Notes: generated by a model from the sequence alone, not told the origin. A DNA stretch of 64,000 nucleotides from Duganella levis (GCF_009857605.1 NZ_WWCT01000001.1:186001-250000); one strand, 5' to 3'; shown: positions 44,099-52,916, counted from the stretch's first letter. Made by a program: numbers and translations.

Positions 44099-45415
44099 TT
44101 AAAGCCGCGATAGCAGCACGCCGTTCAGGCTGACGATTAGCGCCATCATGCCCCATGCCAGCCAGGCCACCGGGCGCGGCGTGGCGAAGCGGCCCATGAT
44201 GTCGCGTGAACTGGTGTAGCGGATCAGCGGCCACATGGCAAACGGCAGTTGCAGGCTGAGGATCACCTGGCTGAGGATCAGCAGGCTGGTCACGCCATGG
44301 TCGCCGTAGACGATGGTGACGAACAGCGCCGGCACAATCGCCACCGCGCGCGTGATCAGGCGGCGTGCCCACGGCGGCAGGCGCAGTTGGACGAAGCCTT
44401 CCATGACGATCTGCCCGGCCAGCGTGGCCGTCACCGAGGAACTGAGGCCGGCCGCCAGCAACGCCACGCCGAACAGGATGCTGGCCAGCGCGGCGCCGGT
44501 CAGTGGACCAAGCAGCTTGTAAGCTTCTTCCAGGTCCGCCACTTCGGCGTGGCCGCTGGTGTGGAATACCGCCGCCGAGGTAATCAGAATGGCGGCGTTG
44601 ACCAGGAAGGCCAAACCCAGCGCCACCACGATGTCGGCCGAGGCGAAAGAGATCGCCTTGCGCTTGCCGTCCTCGCTGGTGCTGAAGCTGCGCGTCTGCA
44701 CGGTGGACGAATGCAGGTACAGGTTGTGCGGCATGACGGTGGCGCCGATGATGCCGATGGCGAGATACAGCATGCCGGGATCGGTGATGGTTTGCGTGGC
44801 GGGGATGAAGCCTGCGGCCACCGCACGCCATTCCGGCTGCGCCAACGCCAGGTTGACGGCGAAGCACAGGAATACGACGGCCAGCAGCGCCATGACGAAG
44901 GCTTCCAGATAGCGGAAGCCGCGCTGTTGCAGCCACAGGATGGCCAGCACGTCGAGCGCGGTCAATATCACGCCGTACGTCAGGGGTATGCCGAACAGCA
45001 GTTTGAGGGCGATGGCGGTGCCGATGACTTCCGCGAGGTCGCAGGCGCAGATGGCTACTTCACACAGCAGCCATTGCGCCACCGCCGAGCGGCGCGACGA
45101 GTGCATGCGGCACAGCTGCGCCAGATCCGCCTGCGCCACGATGCCCAGCCGCGCCGACAGGATCTGCAACAGCATCGCCATGCAGCTGGACAGGCCGATG
45201 ATCCATAACAGGGAATAGCCGTAGGCGGCGCCGCCGGCAAGGTCGGTGGCCCAGTTGCCGGGGTCCATATAGCCGACCGCCACCAGGTAACCGGGGCCGG
45301 CGAAGCTGAGGAAGCGGCGCCACCACGGGCCGTGGCCGAGCACCGGCACGCTGCGCTGGCTGTTGGCGCCAGCAGCCGTCGGCTCAAGCGGGGTGGATAA
45401 AACGGGTGGCGCCAT
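44099..45415 (-). CDS. mntH: NRAMP-family divalent metal transporter (MntH type)
   Basis: A 438-residue, eleven-helix proton-coupled metal importer. The helix-1 metal-site motif [12 protein letters not shown] and the helix-6 motif [18 protein letters not shown] are both intact; [21 protein letters not shown] and the conserved [23 protein letters not shown] loop are also present. It imports Mn2+ (possibly Fe2+). AAAGGAG precedes the ATG. The 122-bp upstream gap contains a direct repeat GCAGACCCGCAG (twice) but no Mn riboswitch or Mnt box that I can recognise. Confidence 0.9.
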   Translation of the reverse strand: MAPPVLSTPLEPTAAGANSQRSVPVLGHGPWWRRFLSFAGPGYLVAVGYMDPGNWATDLAGGAAYGYSLLWIIGLSSCMAMLLQILSARLGIVAQADLAQLCRMHSSRRSAVAQWLLCEVAICACDLAEVIGTAIALKLLFGIPLTYGVILTALDVLAILWLQQRGFRYLEAFVMALLAVVFLCFAVNLALAQPEWRAVAAGFIPATQTITDPGMLYLAIGIIGATVMPHNLYLHSSTVQTRSFSTSEDGKRKAISFASADIVVALGLAFLVNAAILITSAAVFHTSGHAEVADLEEAYKLLGPLTGAALASILFGVALLAAGLSSSVTATLAGQIVMEGFVQLRLPPWARRLITRAVAIVPALFVTIVYGDHGVTSLLILSQVILSLQLPFAMWPLIRYTSSRDIMGRFATPRPVAWLAWGMMALIVSLNGVLLSRL

Positions 45416-45537
45416 CGGGACTCCTTTGCGGCCGCCGTCGGCCTGCGGGTCTGCTGCATTACTGCTGCGGGTCTGCGTGGCGGCGGTGGCTGGCTACGTC
45501 CTGAGATGCAATGGTACGATATTTTGGGCTGGCCGCG

Positions 45538-46251
45538 TCAGATTCCGGCTGCCGCTGCGGCGCGGGCGCTTTCGGCGTAGCGTAGCAGCGTGTCGCCAAA
45601 GCCGCCGCGCGCCTTGGCGTCGCAGCGTGCGCTGGTGGTCACGCGTGGCGCCGCGCTCCAGGCGAAGCGGGCGCCGGAGCGCTCCAGCGCCGTCACCAGC
45701 GCCACGTCTTCGCTACAGGCTAGTGGCTCGAAGCCGCCGGCGCGCAGGTAGGCATCGGCCGCCACGCCCATATTGGCGCCGTGGATATGGTGATGGCCGT
45801 CGGCGTCGGTATAGCTGTTGTGGAAGTGGTGGCGCAGCAGTTCGGCGTTGTGGCGGTGCGGCGACCAGTCGTCCACCGCCACGGTGCCGCATACCACGTC
45901 GACGTTGAGGCGCAGCTGTGCCGCCAGCCAGTCGGGGGATACCTGGGTGTCGGCGTCGGTGAAGGCCAGCCAGCGCGCGCCATGGCGCAGCATGTGGCGC
46001 GCGCCGGCGGCGCGGGTGACGCCGACGTTGCGCGCTTCCACGCACAGGTAGTCGATGGCGCAGCGTTGGTTCGATTGGGCGGCGTGGCGTTCAACGATGG
46101 CGCGCGAACCGTCCGTGCAGCTGTCCAGCGCCACGGTGATGCGGACAGTTTCGCCGTGCAGCGCGGGATCGGCTGCGGCGGTGCGGGCTGCGCGCAGGCA
46201 GGCGTCCAGATACAGTTCTTCATTGTGGGCGGGGATGACGATGCCGATCAT
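45538..46251 (-). CDS. Family 2 glycosyltransferase
   Basis: A 237-residue GT-A enzyme: IGIVIPAHNEELYLDACL at the N-terminus, ITVALDSCTDGS, NVGVTRAAGARHML, the DxD-type motif AFTDADTQVSPDWLAAQL, and a C-terminal HGANMGVAADAYLRAGGFEPLACSEDVALVTALERSG with the acceptor-site ED. No membrane helices, so probably soluble or peripheral. It is the last gene of the acyl-CoA-dehydrogenase-like / PIG-L / methyltransferase operon, joined to the methyltransferase by ATGA, so it should transfer a sugar to the product of those enzymes. Donor and acceptor are unknown. Confidence 0.87.
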   Translation of the reverse strand: MIGIVIPAHNEELYLDACLRAARTAAADPALHGETVRITVALDSCTDGSRAIVERHAAQSNQRCAIDYLCVEARNVGVTRAAGARHMLRHGARWLAFTDADTQVSPDWLAAQLRLNVDVVCGTVAVDDWSPHRHNAELLRHHFHNSYTDADGHHHIHGANMGVAADAYLRAGGFEPLACSEDVALVTALERSGARFAWSAAPRVTTSARCDAKARGGFGDTLLRYAESARAAAAAGI

Positions 46252-46850
46252 GCCGTAACTCCTTCGTGTTGCGCTACCGAACGTGGATCGAGCGACCAGA
46301 CGTCCAGCAGGAAGTCGGTCTCCTCGTGGTGGGCGATGCGGTTCAGTTGCGGGACGGCGTCAAACGAGGCGTGGATGGCGTCTGCATCTTGCCTGCCGTC
46401 GCCGATCGGCCGGCGCCAGTGGCACAGCACCAGCGCGCCGCTCAGGCCCAGCGTGTTGACGCAGTTGGCGCGCAACTGGTCCAACTCGTCGTCGTCGAGG
46501 TAGTAAGCCATTTCGCTGATGACGATCAGGTCGAAAGCGGCGCCGGCCGGCCAGTCCTGCGGCACGCGCTGGCAAGCGACGGAGACGCGGCCGGCGGGCA
46601 GGCCGGCGACGCGGTTGCGGGTCAGCTCGACGGCAGCTGGCGACAGGTCGCTGGCGGTGACGCAATCGGCGCGGCGCGCCAGGGCGGCGGTCAGTTCGCC
46701 GTTGCCGCAGGCCGGCTCGAAGGCGTGGTGGTAGTGTGGCGATGGCAGGCTAGCCAGCAGCAAGGCGCGCTTGCGCTGTTCGTACCAGCGCTGGCGCACC
46801 TGCCAGGGATCGTTGTTTTGCTCGTACAGCTGCTGGAAGTGTTCACTCAT
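46248..46850 (-). CDS. NodS-like SAM-dependent methyltransferase
   Basis: A 200-residue class I methyltransferase. HFQQLYEQNNDPWQVRQRWYEQRKRALLLASLP is the distinctive N-terminus of the NodS family; motif I FEPACGNGELTAALARR, motif II VTASDLSPAAVELTR and the DLIVISEMAYYLDDDELDQL segment follow. NodS N-methylates the deacetylated amino-sugar end of Nod-factor precursors. Its position directly after a PIG-L deacetylase gene repeats that logic (deacetylate, then N-methylate). ATGA overlaps on both sides. Confidence 0.87.
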   Translation of the reverse strand: MSEHFQQLYEQNNDPWQVRQRWYEQRKRALLLASLPSPHYHHAFEPACGNGELTAALARRADCVTASDLSPAAVELTRNRVAGLPAGRVSVACQRVPQDWPAGAAFDLIVISEMAYYLDDDELDQLRANCVNTLGLSGALVLCHWRRPIGDGRQDADAIHASFDAVPQLNRIAHHEETDFLLDVWSLDPRSVAQHEGVTA

Positions 46851-47650
46851 GTGAAGTAGATCTCGTAGGGATGGAGCAGGCGGGCCAGCACGTGCGGCGG
46901 CAGGATGGCCTGCTGCCCGCTGGAAGGATCGTCATGTAATTGGGTCTGGAAGCACTGGACGGCTTGCTGCTTGCGGTGCAGGACTTCGTCACTCAGTTGC
47001 AGTCGGCGCGCGCGGTGCCATGGCAGGCGATGATCGCCTGGTGTGGCCCAGTGCCAGCTCCATACCGGCATTTCGATCAGGGTAGCGCGGCAGGTGCGCG
47101 CCGCCAGCGATGCAGCCAGGCCGCAGGCTTCGTGGTCGGGATGGCCGTCCTGGCGCCAGGTGACGAAGACCGTGTCGTCGGGCCGCAGGAGTTGACGCAG
47201 CAGCGTATGCAGTTGTTCGAGGTGCGCGCGCACCTGGCCGTCGGGCAGGCGGGCGCGCAGCAGTTGCGGTGCGTTGGCGTCGTTGAGGCCCAGTGTCTGT
47301 AAGGCGGCGGCGGTTTCCTGTGGCCTTAGGCGTGCCAGGTCGGTTGGCGTCAGCAGGTCGGAGCCGGGATGGCTGGCCGTGCCGTCGGTGACCGCCAGCA
47401 GTACGGTGCGCGTGCCTTGAGCGTGCAGCAATTGCAGCAGACCGCCGCAGGCCAGCACTTCGTCGTCAGGATGCGGCGCGATGATGATGACGCGTCCTTT
47501 TGTCGGCGCCAGTTCGGCTGCGGTTATTGGGGGCAGCTCCGCCAGGCCGCGCCACGCCTGCCAATCGGCGTCCGGCGTGCCGCGTCCGGCGATGTGGCGT
47601 TCAGTTGCCTGAGGTGCTTGCGGCGCGTAAGGCGCGGTCATAACGCCCAT
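46847..47650 (-). CDS. PIG-L family N-deacetylase
   Basis: A 267-residue LmbE/PIG-L enzyme. The zinc-binding motif VIIIAPHPDDEVLACGGLLQLL (PHPDD) is intact, and the third ligand is in QDGHPDHEACGLAASLAAR. Family members remove acetyl groups from N-acetylglucosaminyl or similar N-acyl moieties (MshB, BshB, PIG-L). Start at 47650 because AGGAGG lies 7 bp ahead; a second ATG at 47641 overlaps the preceding stop as ATGA. The Lys/Arg-poor N-terminal extension (residues 1-45) has no recognisable domain. It sits between the acyl-CoA-dehydrogenase-like and NodS-like genes. Confidence 0.88.
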   Translation of the reverse strand: MGVMTAPYAPQAPQATERHIAGRGTPDADWQAWRGLAELPPITAAELAPTKGRVIIIAPHPDDEVLACGGLLQLLHAQGTRTVLLAVTDGTASHPGSDLLTPTDLARLRPQETAAALQTLGLNDANAPQLLRARLPDGQVRAHLEQLHTLLRQLLRPDDTVFVTWRQDGHPDHEACGLAASLAARTCRATLIEMPVWSWHWATPGDHRLPWHRARRLQLSDEVLHRKQQAVQCFQTQLHDDPSSGQQAILPPHVLARLLHPYEIYFT

Positions 47651-48666
47651 GGCGCTTCCTCCTGTTGGGTGAGCAGGCTGCCGAGAGTGGCCAGATCGCG
47701 TTCGGCATGACTTTGGCGCAGGAATACCGGCAGGTCGGCCGCCAGCCGCGCAAAGCGGGCATCGCGGCACAGCGGACCGGCACCGAGCGCGCGTGAGACG
47801 TGGCGCAGCACTTCGGTGGCTGCCACTTCCACCGCCAGCCTTGCGCGCATGGCGATGCGGCCGGCATAAGCGCCGGGAGCGCGGTCGATGGCGGCCGCAG
47901 TGGCACGCAGCAGCGCAGCGGCGGCGCTGAGGGCGATGTCGGTTTCGCCCAGGTGCGCCAGCCGGTGCGGCTCGGGTTTGGGCTGGACGCGCGCGGCTTC
48001 GTGCAGATAGTCGCCGAGCGCCTGTGCCGCGCCATACCAGCAGGCGGCAATGCCGGCGCCGCCGTACCAGAAACCTGGGCGGCTCAAATACTCGCCCGGC
48101 GCGCCAACCGGGATCGCCGGCACATCGTCAAACAGCACGTCGACACTGGCGGTAGCCGCCATGCCGACGGCGTGCCAGCCTTCATTGGTGATAGTCACAC
48201 CAGGATCGCGCAGCGCCACCGCGACCAGCATCCGTTCGCCGCGATCGTCCTGACAGCTAACCAGCGCATGACTGAGCGTCGCCGCGCCGGAGCACCATTG
48301 CTTGCGGCCGGAGATGACAGTCTGACCGGCGTCGTTATGGCGAAGGGTGACCACTGCGTCTGGCGGCTCTGCACACCATACGCCCCACGATGCGCCCGGA
48401 ACCGCTGGGCCACCCAGCTCCGCCAGGATGGCCAGGGCGTCGGTATGGCTTTCATACAGCTTTGCCAGAGTCAGATCGTGATGCGCCACCTTGGCCAGGC
48501 ATTGCCAGCGTTGCAGCGTGAGGCCGCTCGCCGGCATTGGCAATTGATCTTGACCGGCGGCGATCAGTTGGGCCAGTTGCACGCCCGGAGACTGCTGCGG
48601 GTCCAGCCGTATCAGCGCTTCTTCCAGCGTGTGCGCGGATGCATAGGGGAGACGGTCGATTTTCAT
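47638..48666 (-). CDS. Divergent acyl-CoA dehydrogenase-like flavoprotein
   Basis: A 342-residue protein with the acyl-CoA dehydrogenase middle domain (GVWCAEPPDAVVTLRHNDAGQTVISGRKQWCSGAATLSHALVSC, DVLFDDVPAIPVGAPGEYLSRPGFWYGGAGIAACWYGAA) and a shortened helical C-terminus. I cannot find the usual catalytic Glu motif, and the chain is about 40 residues shorter than typical dehydrogenases, so it may act as a flavin-dependent oxidase/monooxygenase or in an accessory role. Start at ATG 48666: AGGA 7 bp ahead; an ATG at 48672 is too close to it. First gene of the four-gene operon, divergent from the Mo-hydroxylase operon across about 160 bp. Confidence 0.8.
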   Translation of the reverse strand: MKIDRLPYASAHTLEEALIRLDPQQSPGVQLAQLIAAGQDQLPMPASGLTLQRWQCLAKVAHHDLTLAKLYESHTDALAILAELGGPAVPGASWGVWCAEPPDAVVTLRHNDAGQTVISGRKQWCSGAATLSHALVSCQDDRGERMLVAVALRDPGVTITNEGWHAVGMAATASVDVLFDDVPAIPVGAPGEYLSRPGFWYGGAGIAACWYGAAQALGDYLHEAARVQPKPEPHRLAHLGETDIALSAAAALLRATAAAIDRAPGAYAGRIAMRARLAVEVAATEVLRHVSRALGAGPLCRDARFARLAADLPVFLRQSHAERDLATLGSLLTQQEEAPWAL

Positions 48667-48828
48667 GCGCATGTCCTGAAGTTTGGAACATGATGGGACG
48701 CGCTCGCCCTCTCTGTCTGTTAGTGCGCGCACTCATCCAGGCTGCGGCTGGCAGCTGTGAGATGGCGTACATACTGGCCGTAGCTGATCGGCGATGCTGC
48801 CATGTCATCAACAAAGAAATGCGCAACC

Positions 48829-49068
48829 ATGAATTGGCTCGATCTGCTGCAATGGCCGGCCATGGCCGTAACCGTCGGGGCGGGACTGCTGGTCGGCTCC
48901 CGCGTGTCAGTGCGGCGCAAGGCCGGCTTTATCGCTTTCCTGCTGAGTAACGCGCTGTGGATCGCGTGGGGCTGGCACGACGACGCCTGGGCCTTGATCG
49001 CCCTGCAGCTTTGCCTGATGGTGACCAATGTGCGCGGTATCCTGAAAAACGAAGAAGGAGTCTCATGA
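48829..49068 (+). CDS. Small membrane protein at the head of the Mo-hydroxylase operon
   Basis: A 79-residue protein with two to three hydrophobic helices (about 8-24, 33-48, 52-68): AVTVGAGLLVGSRVSVRRKAGFIAFLLSNALWIAWGW and AWALIALQLCLMVTNVRGILKNEE. The KAGF..FLLSN.LWI.WG pattern is reminiscent of small YgjV/PnuC-like membrane proteins, but I cannot name it. The stop overlaps the start of the [2Fe-2S] subunit gene (ATGA), and GAAGGAG inside its 3' end serves that gene, so it may exist partly to couple translation. Confidence 0.65.
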   Translation: MNWLDLLQWPAMAVTVGAGLLVGSRVSVRRKAGFIAFLLSNALWIAWGWHDDAWALIALQLCLMVTNVRGILKNEEGVS

Positions 49069-49583
49069 CCACTTATCCTGTGCGGCTGCAGCTCAATGGC
49101 GAGTCGCGGCAATTTGAAGTAGAAGCGTGGGTGACGTTGCTGGACCTGCTGCGCGACCGTGCAGGCCTGACCGGCACCAAGAAGGGCTGCGACCATGGCC
49201 AGTGCGGCGCTTGCACGGTGCTGGTCGGCGGCAAACGTATCAATTCCTGCCTGACGCTGGCCGTCATGCAGGATGGCCGCGACGTCACCACCGTGGAAGG
49301 ACTGGCGGATGGCATGCAGCTGCACCCCTTACAGCAGGCCTTCATCGAGCATGACGCCTTCCAGTGCGGTTACTGTACGCCGGGCCAGCTGTGTTCCGCC
49401 GTCGGCCTGATGAACGAAGGCGAGGCGAAGACGGTGGCCGAGGTGCGTGAGCTGATGAGCGGGAACATCTGCCGATGTGGCGCCTATCCGGGCATTGTCG
49501 CGGCGGTGACGGAAGTCATGGGACTGGCGCAGCACGAAGACGATCCCGATCGCCCGTATTTGCCTGGCACGGTGCCGGCATGA
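49065..49583 (+). CDS. paoA: Aldehyde oxidoreductase [2Fe-2S] subunit (PaoA type)
   Basis: A 172-residue iron-sulfur subunit of the xanthine oxidase family. The ferredoxin-type cluster ligands are in KKGCDHGQCGACTVLVGGKRINSCLTL and the second cluster in QCGYCTPGQLCSAVG and SGNICRCGAYPGIVAAV. It passes electrons from the molybdenum centre of the large subunit to the FAD subunit. No Tat signal is visible at its N-terminus (MTTYPVRLQLNGES), unlike periplasmic PaoA of E. coli, so the complex here is probably cytoplasmic. ATGA overlaps at both ends. Confidence 0.9.
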   Translation: MTTYPVRLQLNGESRQFEVEAWVTLLDLLRDRAGLTGTKKGCDHGQCGACTVLVGGKRINSCLTLAVMQDGRDVTTVEGLADGMQLHPLQQAFIEHDAFQCGYCTPGQLCSAVGLMNEGEAKTVAEVRELMSGNICRCGAYPGIVAAVTEVMGLAQHEDDPDRPYLPGTVPA

Positions 49584-50602
49584 ATCCGATCGCCTATTTC
49601 CGTGCCGCCGACGCCAACGAGGCGTTGGCGCATGCCGTTGGCGGCGCGCGCTTTATCGCCGGCGGCACCAATCTGATCGATTTGATGAAGGAATTCGTGA
49701 TGCGGCCGGCGGCGCTGGTCGATATCAACGGCCTGTCGCTAGGCGATATCGCGCCGACCGCCGATGGCGGCTTGCTGCTCGGCGCGACCGCGCGCAACGC
49801 CGATACCGCCTATCATCCGCTGGTGCGCCAACGCTATCCGCTGTTGACGGCGGCGATACTGGCAGGCGCATCGCCGCAGATCCGCAATATGGCCAGCAAC
49901 GGCGGCAACCTGCTGCAACGCACGCGTTGCCATTATTTTTACGATGTGGCGACGCCTTGCAACAAGCGCGCGCCGGGCAGCGGCTGCTCCGCCATCGGCG
50001 GCCTGACGCGCCAGCAGGCGATTCTCGGCGCTAGTCCGCAATGCATCGCCGTGCATCCGTCCGATATGTGCGTGGCGCTGGCGGCGTTGGGCGCCATCGT
50101 GCATGTGAGTTCAGCAGGGGGCGAGCGGCAAATTGACTTCGCCGATTTCCATCGCCTGCCGGGCGACCAGCCGGAACGCGACACCACGCTGGAGCCGGGA
50201 GACCTGATTACACATATCGAGTTGCCGCCAGCTGCGCAATTTGCGGCGCATTCAGCCTACCTGAAATTTCGCGATCGGGCCTCGTATGCGTTTGCGCTGG
50301 TTCCCGTGGCCGCAGCGCTGGATATCGGCGACGACGGTGTGGTGCGCGAAGCGCGCATTGCGCTGGGCGGCGTGGCGCACAAGCCTTGGCGCGTGTTGGC
50401 GGCGGAGGCGCTGCTGGCCGGGCAGCAGCCATCGGCGGCGTTGTTCGCGTCAGCGGCCAATGCCTTACTGGCCGGTGCGCAGGGGCAGGGCGAGAACGAC
50501 TTCAAAATCGATATGGCACGCCGCGCCGTGGTGCGCGCGCTGGAACAGGCCGTGGCTGGAACATATGACAATACAGGGAGCGAACGTGACAGAGTTGATT
50601 GA
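49580..50602 (+). CDS. paoB: Aldehyde oxidoreductase FAD subunit (PaoB type)
   Basis: A 340-residue FAD-binding subunit: FIAGGTNLIDLMKEFVMRPAALVDIN, the FAD loop ASPQIRNMASNGGNLLQRTRCHYF, and the PaoB-type extra [4Fe-4S] region RCHYFYDVATPCNKRAPGSGCSAIGG, containing three closely spaced Cys with another in SPQCIAVHPSDMCVAL. YLKFRDRASYAFALVPVAAAL is conserved. It overlaps the small subunit gene by ATGA and the large subunit gene by 17 bp. Confidence 0.9.
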   Translation: MNPIAYFRAADANEALAHAVGGARFIAGGTNLIDLMKEFVMRPAALVDINGLSLGDIAPTADGGLLLGATARNADTAYHPLVRQRYPLLTAAILAGASPQIRNMASNGGNLLQRTRCHYFYDVATPCNKRAPGSGCSAIGGLTRQQAILGASPQCIAVHPSDMCVALAALGAIVHVSSAGGERQIDFADFHRLPGDQPERDTTLEPGDLITHIELPPAAQFAAHSAYLKFRDRASYAFALVPVAAALDIGDDGVVREARIALGGVAHKPWRVLAAEALLAGQQPSAALFASAANALLAGAQGQGENDFKIDMARRAVVRALEQAVAGTYDNTGSERDRVD

Positions 50603-52865
50603 AGCACTTCGAACACCTTCCGCGGATGAGGGCACGGGCGCGGTCACCATCGGCATGGCGGTGTCGCGCGTGGATGGCCGCGATAAGGTGACCGGACAGG
50701 CGCGCTACGCGGCCGAGTATACGGCTGAAGGGTTGCTGTACGGCGTGGTAGTCAGCGGCACGATTCCGCGCGGCCGTATCACCGCCATTCGCGCCGACGC
50801 CGCATTGGCGGTGGGCGGCGTGCTGGAGGTAATTACGCACCTGAACCGGCCACGCATCCGTTCCTTCGACATCTTCTACAAAGATATGACGGCGCCGGGC
50901 GGCTCGCCATTCCGTCCGCTGTATGACGACAAGATCGCCTACAGCGGCCAGCCGGTGGCGCTGGTGGTGGCCGATACGTTTGAAGCGGCTCGCTACGCGG
51001 CGCGGCTGGTGGAGGTGGACTATGAAGTCGAACCGCACGCCACCTCGCTGGCTGAAAATCGCGAACGCTCCTACACGCCAAGCCGCATGAAGGCCGGCTT
51101 CACGCCGCCGCCCAAGCCCAAAGGCCATGCCGACGAAGTGTGGGAGAAAGCCACGGTCAAGATCGAAGGCGAGTATTACAGCGGCGTGGAGCACCACAAT
51201 CCGATGGAGATGTTCGCCAGCACGGTGATCCGCGACGCCGACGGCCACCTGACGATCTACGACAAGACGCAAAGTTCGCAGAACAGCCGCTGGTACGTAT
51301 CGCACGTTTTCGGCCTGGGCAAGGACAAGGTCACGGTACGCAATCCCTACGTGGGTGGCGCGTTTGGTTCCGGCCTGCGTCCGCAGTACCAGTTGCCGCT
51401 GGCGGTATTGGCGGCGCTCAAGCTGGAACGCTCGGTGAGGGTAGTGCTGACGCGCCAGCAGATGTTCACCTTCGGCCATCGGCCGGAGACCTTGCAGCGC
51501 GTGCGCTTGGCTGCAGAGGCGGATGGCACGCTGACCTCCATTATTCACGAAGCGGTGGCCGAAACCTCGCGTATGGAGGATTACGTGGAGGTGGTGGTCA
51601 ACTGGTCCGGCGAGCTGTATGCATGTGAACACGTGCGGCTGGGCTACCATCTGGTGGACCTGGATCACGCCAGCCCGATGGACATGCGCGCGCCTGGCGC
51701 CGCCCACGGCGTGTATGCGCTGGAAGTGGCGATGGATGAATTGTCCTACGCGCTGAAGATGGACCCGCTGGCGCTGCGCCTGAAGAATTACGCCGACATC
51801 GATCCATCACGTGGCCTGCCGTACTCCACCAAGGAGCTGCGCGCGTGCTATCAGCAAGGCGCCGAAAGATTCGGCTGGGACAAACGTCCGCTGGAACCAG
51901 GCACCATGCGCGAGGGCCGCGAGTTGATCGGTTGGGGCATGGCGACCGGCATGTGGGACGCGATGCAGATGTTTGCGCGCGCCAGCGCCGTGCTGCATGC
52001 GGATGGCTCGCTGGTGGTCAGCAGCGCCGCAACCGATATCGGCACCGGCACTTACACTGCCATGAGCATCATCGCGGCTGACGCTTTGGGCCTGCCGCTG
52101 GAGCAGGTGCGCTTCCAGTTGGGCGATTCTACGCTGCCGGTGGCGCCGATCGAAGGCGGCTCGTCGCATGTGGCGACGGTCGGCTCGGCGGTGCAGGGCG
52201 TTTGCGAGAAATTGCAGAGGAAGCTGTTCAAGCTGGCCAAGAAGTTGCCTTCATCGCCTCTGGCAAAGGCACGCTTTGACGATATCGAGTTTTCCGGCGG
52301 GGCGTTGCGCGTGTCGTCGCAACCTGGTGTGGCCGTGGCGATTACAGAAATCCTGGCTGGCAGCGGCGAGCAGCGGCTGGAAGAGAAGTATCTGATGCTG
52401 CCGAATATGCTCAAGCAGATGAAGTATCAACGCTCGACGCATTCGGCGGTGTTCTGCGAAGTGCGCGTCGATCCGGAATTCGGCACGGTGCGCGTGACGC
52501 GTGTGGTCAGCGCCATTGCAGCGGGCCGCATCATCAACGCCAAGACGGCGCGCAGCCAGATTATCGGCGGCGTGGTGTGGGGCATCGGTCAGGCGCTGCA
52601 CGAGGAGACCTTGTGCGATCACCGGCTGGGCCGCTTCATGAACCATAGCCTGGGTGAGTATCACGTCTCCGTCAATGCCGACATCCACAATATCGACGTC
52701 ATCTTCGTGCAAGAGGATGACCGGATCGTCAGCCGCATTGGCGCCAAGGGCGTCGGCGAGATCGGATTGGTCGGCGTGGCGGCGGCGGTGTCTAACGCTA
52801 TTTACCACGCCACCGGAAAGCGTGTGCGCAGTACGCCGATCACGCCTGACAAATTAATGCAATAG
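50586..52865 (+). CDS. paoC: Aldehyde oxidoreductase molybdenum-binding subunit (PaoC type)
   Basis: A 759-residue catalytic subunit of the xanthine oxidase family that hydroxylates aldehydes (aromatic aldehydes in E. coli PaoABC). Moco-contact motifs: NPYVGGAFGSGLRPQYQLPLAVL, MDMRAPGAAHGVYALEVAMDEL, and the catalytic Glu in GAKGVGEIGLVGVAAAV near the C-terminus. I chose GTG 50586 because AGGGAG lies 5 bp ahead; an upstream ATG at 50565 lacks a ribosome site. The XdhC/PaoD-type cofactor chaperone that usually follows is absent; the next gene is a TonB receptor. Confidence 0.9.
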   Translation: MTELIEALRTPSADEGTGAVTIGMAVSRVDGRDKVTGQARYAAEYTAEGLLYGVVVSGTIPRGRITAIRADAALAVGGVLEVITHLNRPRIRSFDIFYKDMTAPGGSPFRPLYDDKIAYSGQPVALVVADTFEAARYAARLVEVDYEVEPHATSLAENRERSYTPSRMKAGFTPPPKPKGHADEVWEKATVKIEGEYYSGVEHHNPMEMFASTVIRDADGHLTIYDKTQSSQNSRWYVSHVFGLGKDKVTVRNPYVGGAFGSGLRPQYQLPLAVLAALKLERSVRVVLTRQQMFTFGHRPETLQRVRLAAEADGTLTSIIHEAVAETSRMEDYVEVVVNWSGELYACEHVRLGYHLVDLDHASPMDMRAPGAAHGVYALEVAMDELSYALKMDPLALRLKNYADIDPSRGLPYSTKELRACYQQGAERFGWDKRPLEPGTMREGRELIGWGMATGMWDAMQMFARASAVLHADGSLVVSSAATDIGTGTYTAMSIIAADALGLPLEQVRFQLGDSTLPVAPIEGGSSHVATVGSAVQGVCEKLQRKLFKLAKKLPSSPLAKARFDDIEFSGGALRVSSQPGVAVAITEILAGSGEQRLEEKYLMLPNMLKQMKYQRSTHSAVFCEVRVDPEFGTVRVTRVVSAIAAGRIINAKTARSQIIGGVVWGIGQALHEETLCDHRLGRFMNHSLGEYHVSVNADIHNIDVIFVQEDDRIVSRIGAKGVGEIGLVGVAAAVSNAIYHATGKRVRSTPITPDKLMQ

Positions 52866-52874
52866 TGTTGCATT
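52856..52874. promoter_or_regulatory. Operator-like palindrome, copy 1
   Basis: AATGCAA-TAGTG-TTGCATT is a perfect inverted repeat (7-bp arms, 5-bp centre) straddling the stop codon of the Mo-subunit gene and upstream of the -10 of the TonB receptor promoter. A second copy lies 26 bp downstream. The size matches a dimeric repressor or Fur-superfamily site but the sequence does not match a standard Fur box. Confidence 0.6.
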
Positions 52875-52878
52875 TGTG

Positions 52879-52884
52879 TATAAT
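52879..52884 (+). promoter_or_regulatory. -10 element of the TonB receptor promoter
   Basis: A perfect TATAAT 33 bp before the ATG at 52917, placed between and partly inside the two palindromes. I see no good -35 at 17 bp; the -35 position is occupied by palindrome copy 1, so regulator binding would shut the promoter directly. Confidence 0.5.
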
Positions 52885-52900
52885 GCAGCCGACTTGCATT
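52882..52900. promoter_or_regulatory. Operator-like palindrome, copy 2
   Basis: AATGCA-GCCGACT-TGCATT repeats the arms of copy 1 (six-base arms, one mismatch at the seventh base pair). Centres of the two copies are 26 bp apart. It overlaps the 3' bases of the TATAAT and the likely transcription start of the TonB receptor gene. Confidence 0.6.
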
Positions 52901-52916
52901 AATGAATGGAGCTTTC

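Noticed and set aside
45416..45537. A Mn-sensing yybP-ykoY riboswitch or MntR box upstream of the NRAMP gene.
   Set aside because: I looked for the paired helices and conserved loops and for an MntR-type dyad and found neither; only a short direct repeat is present.
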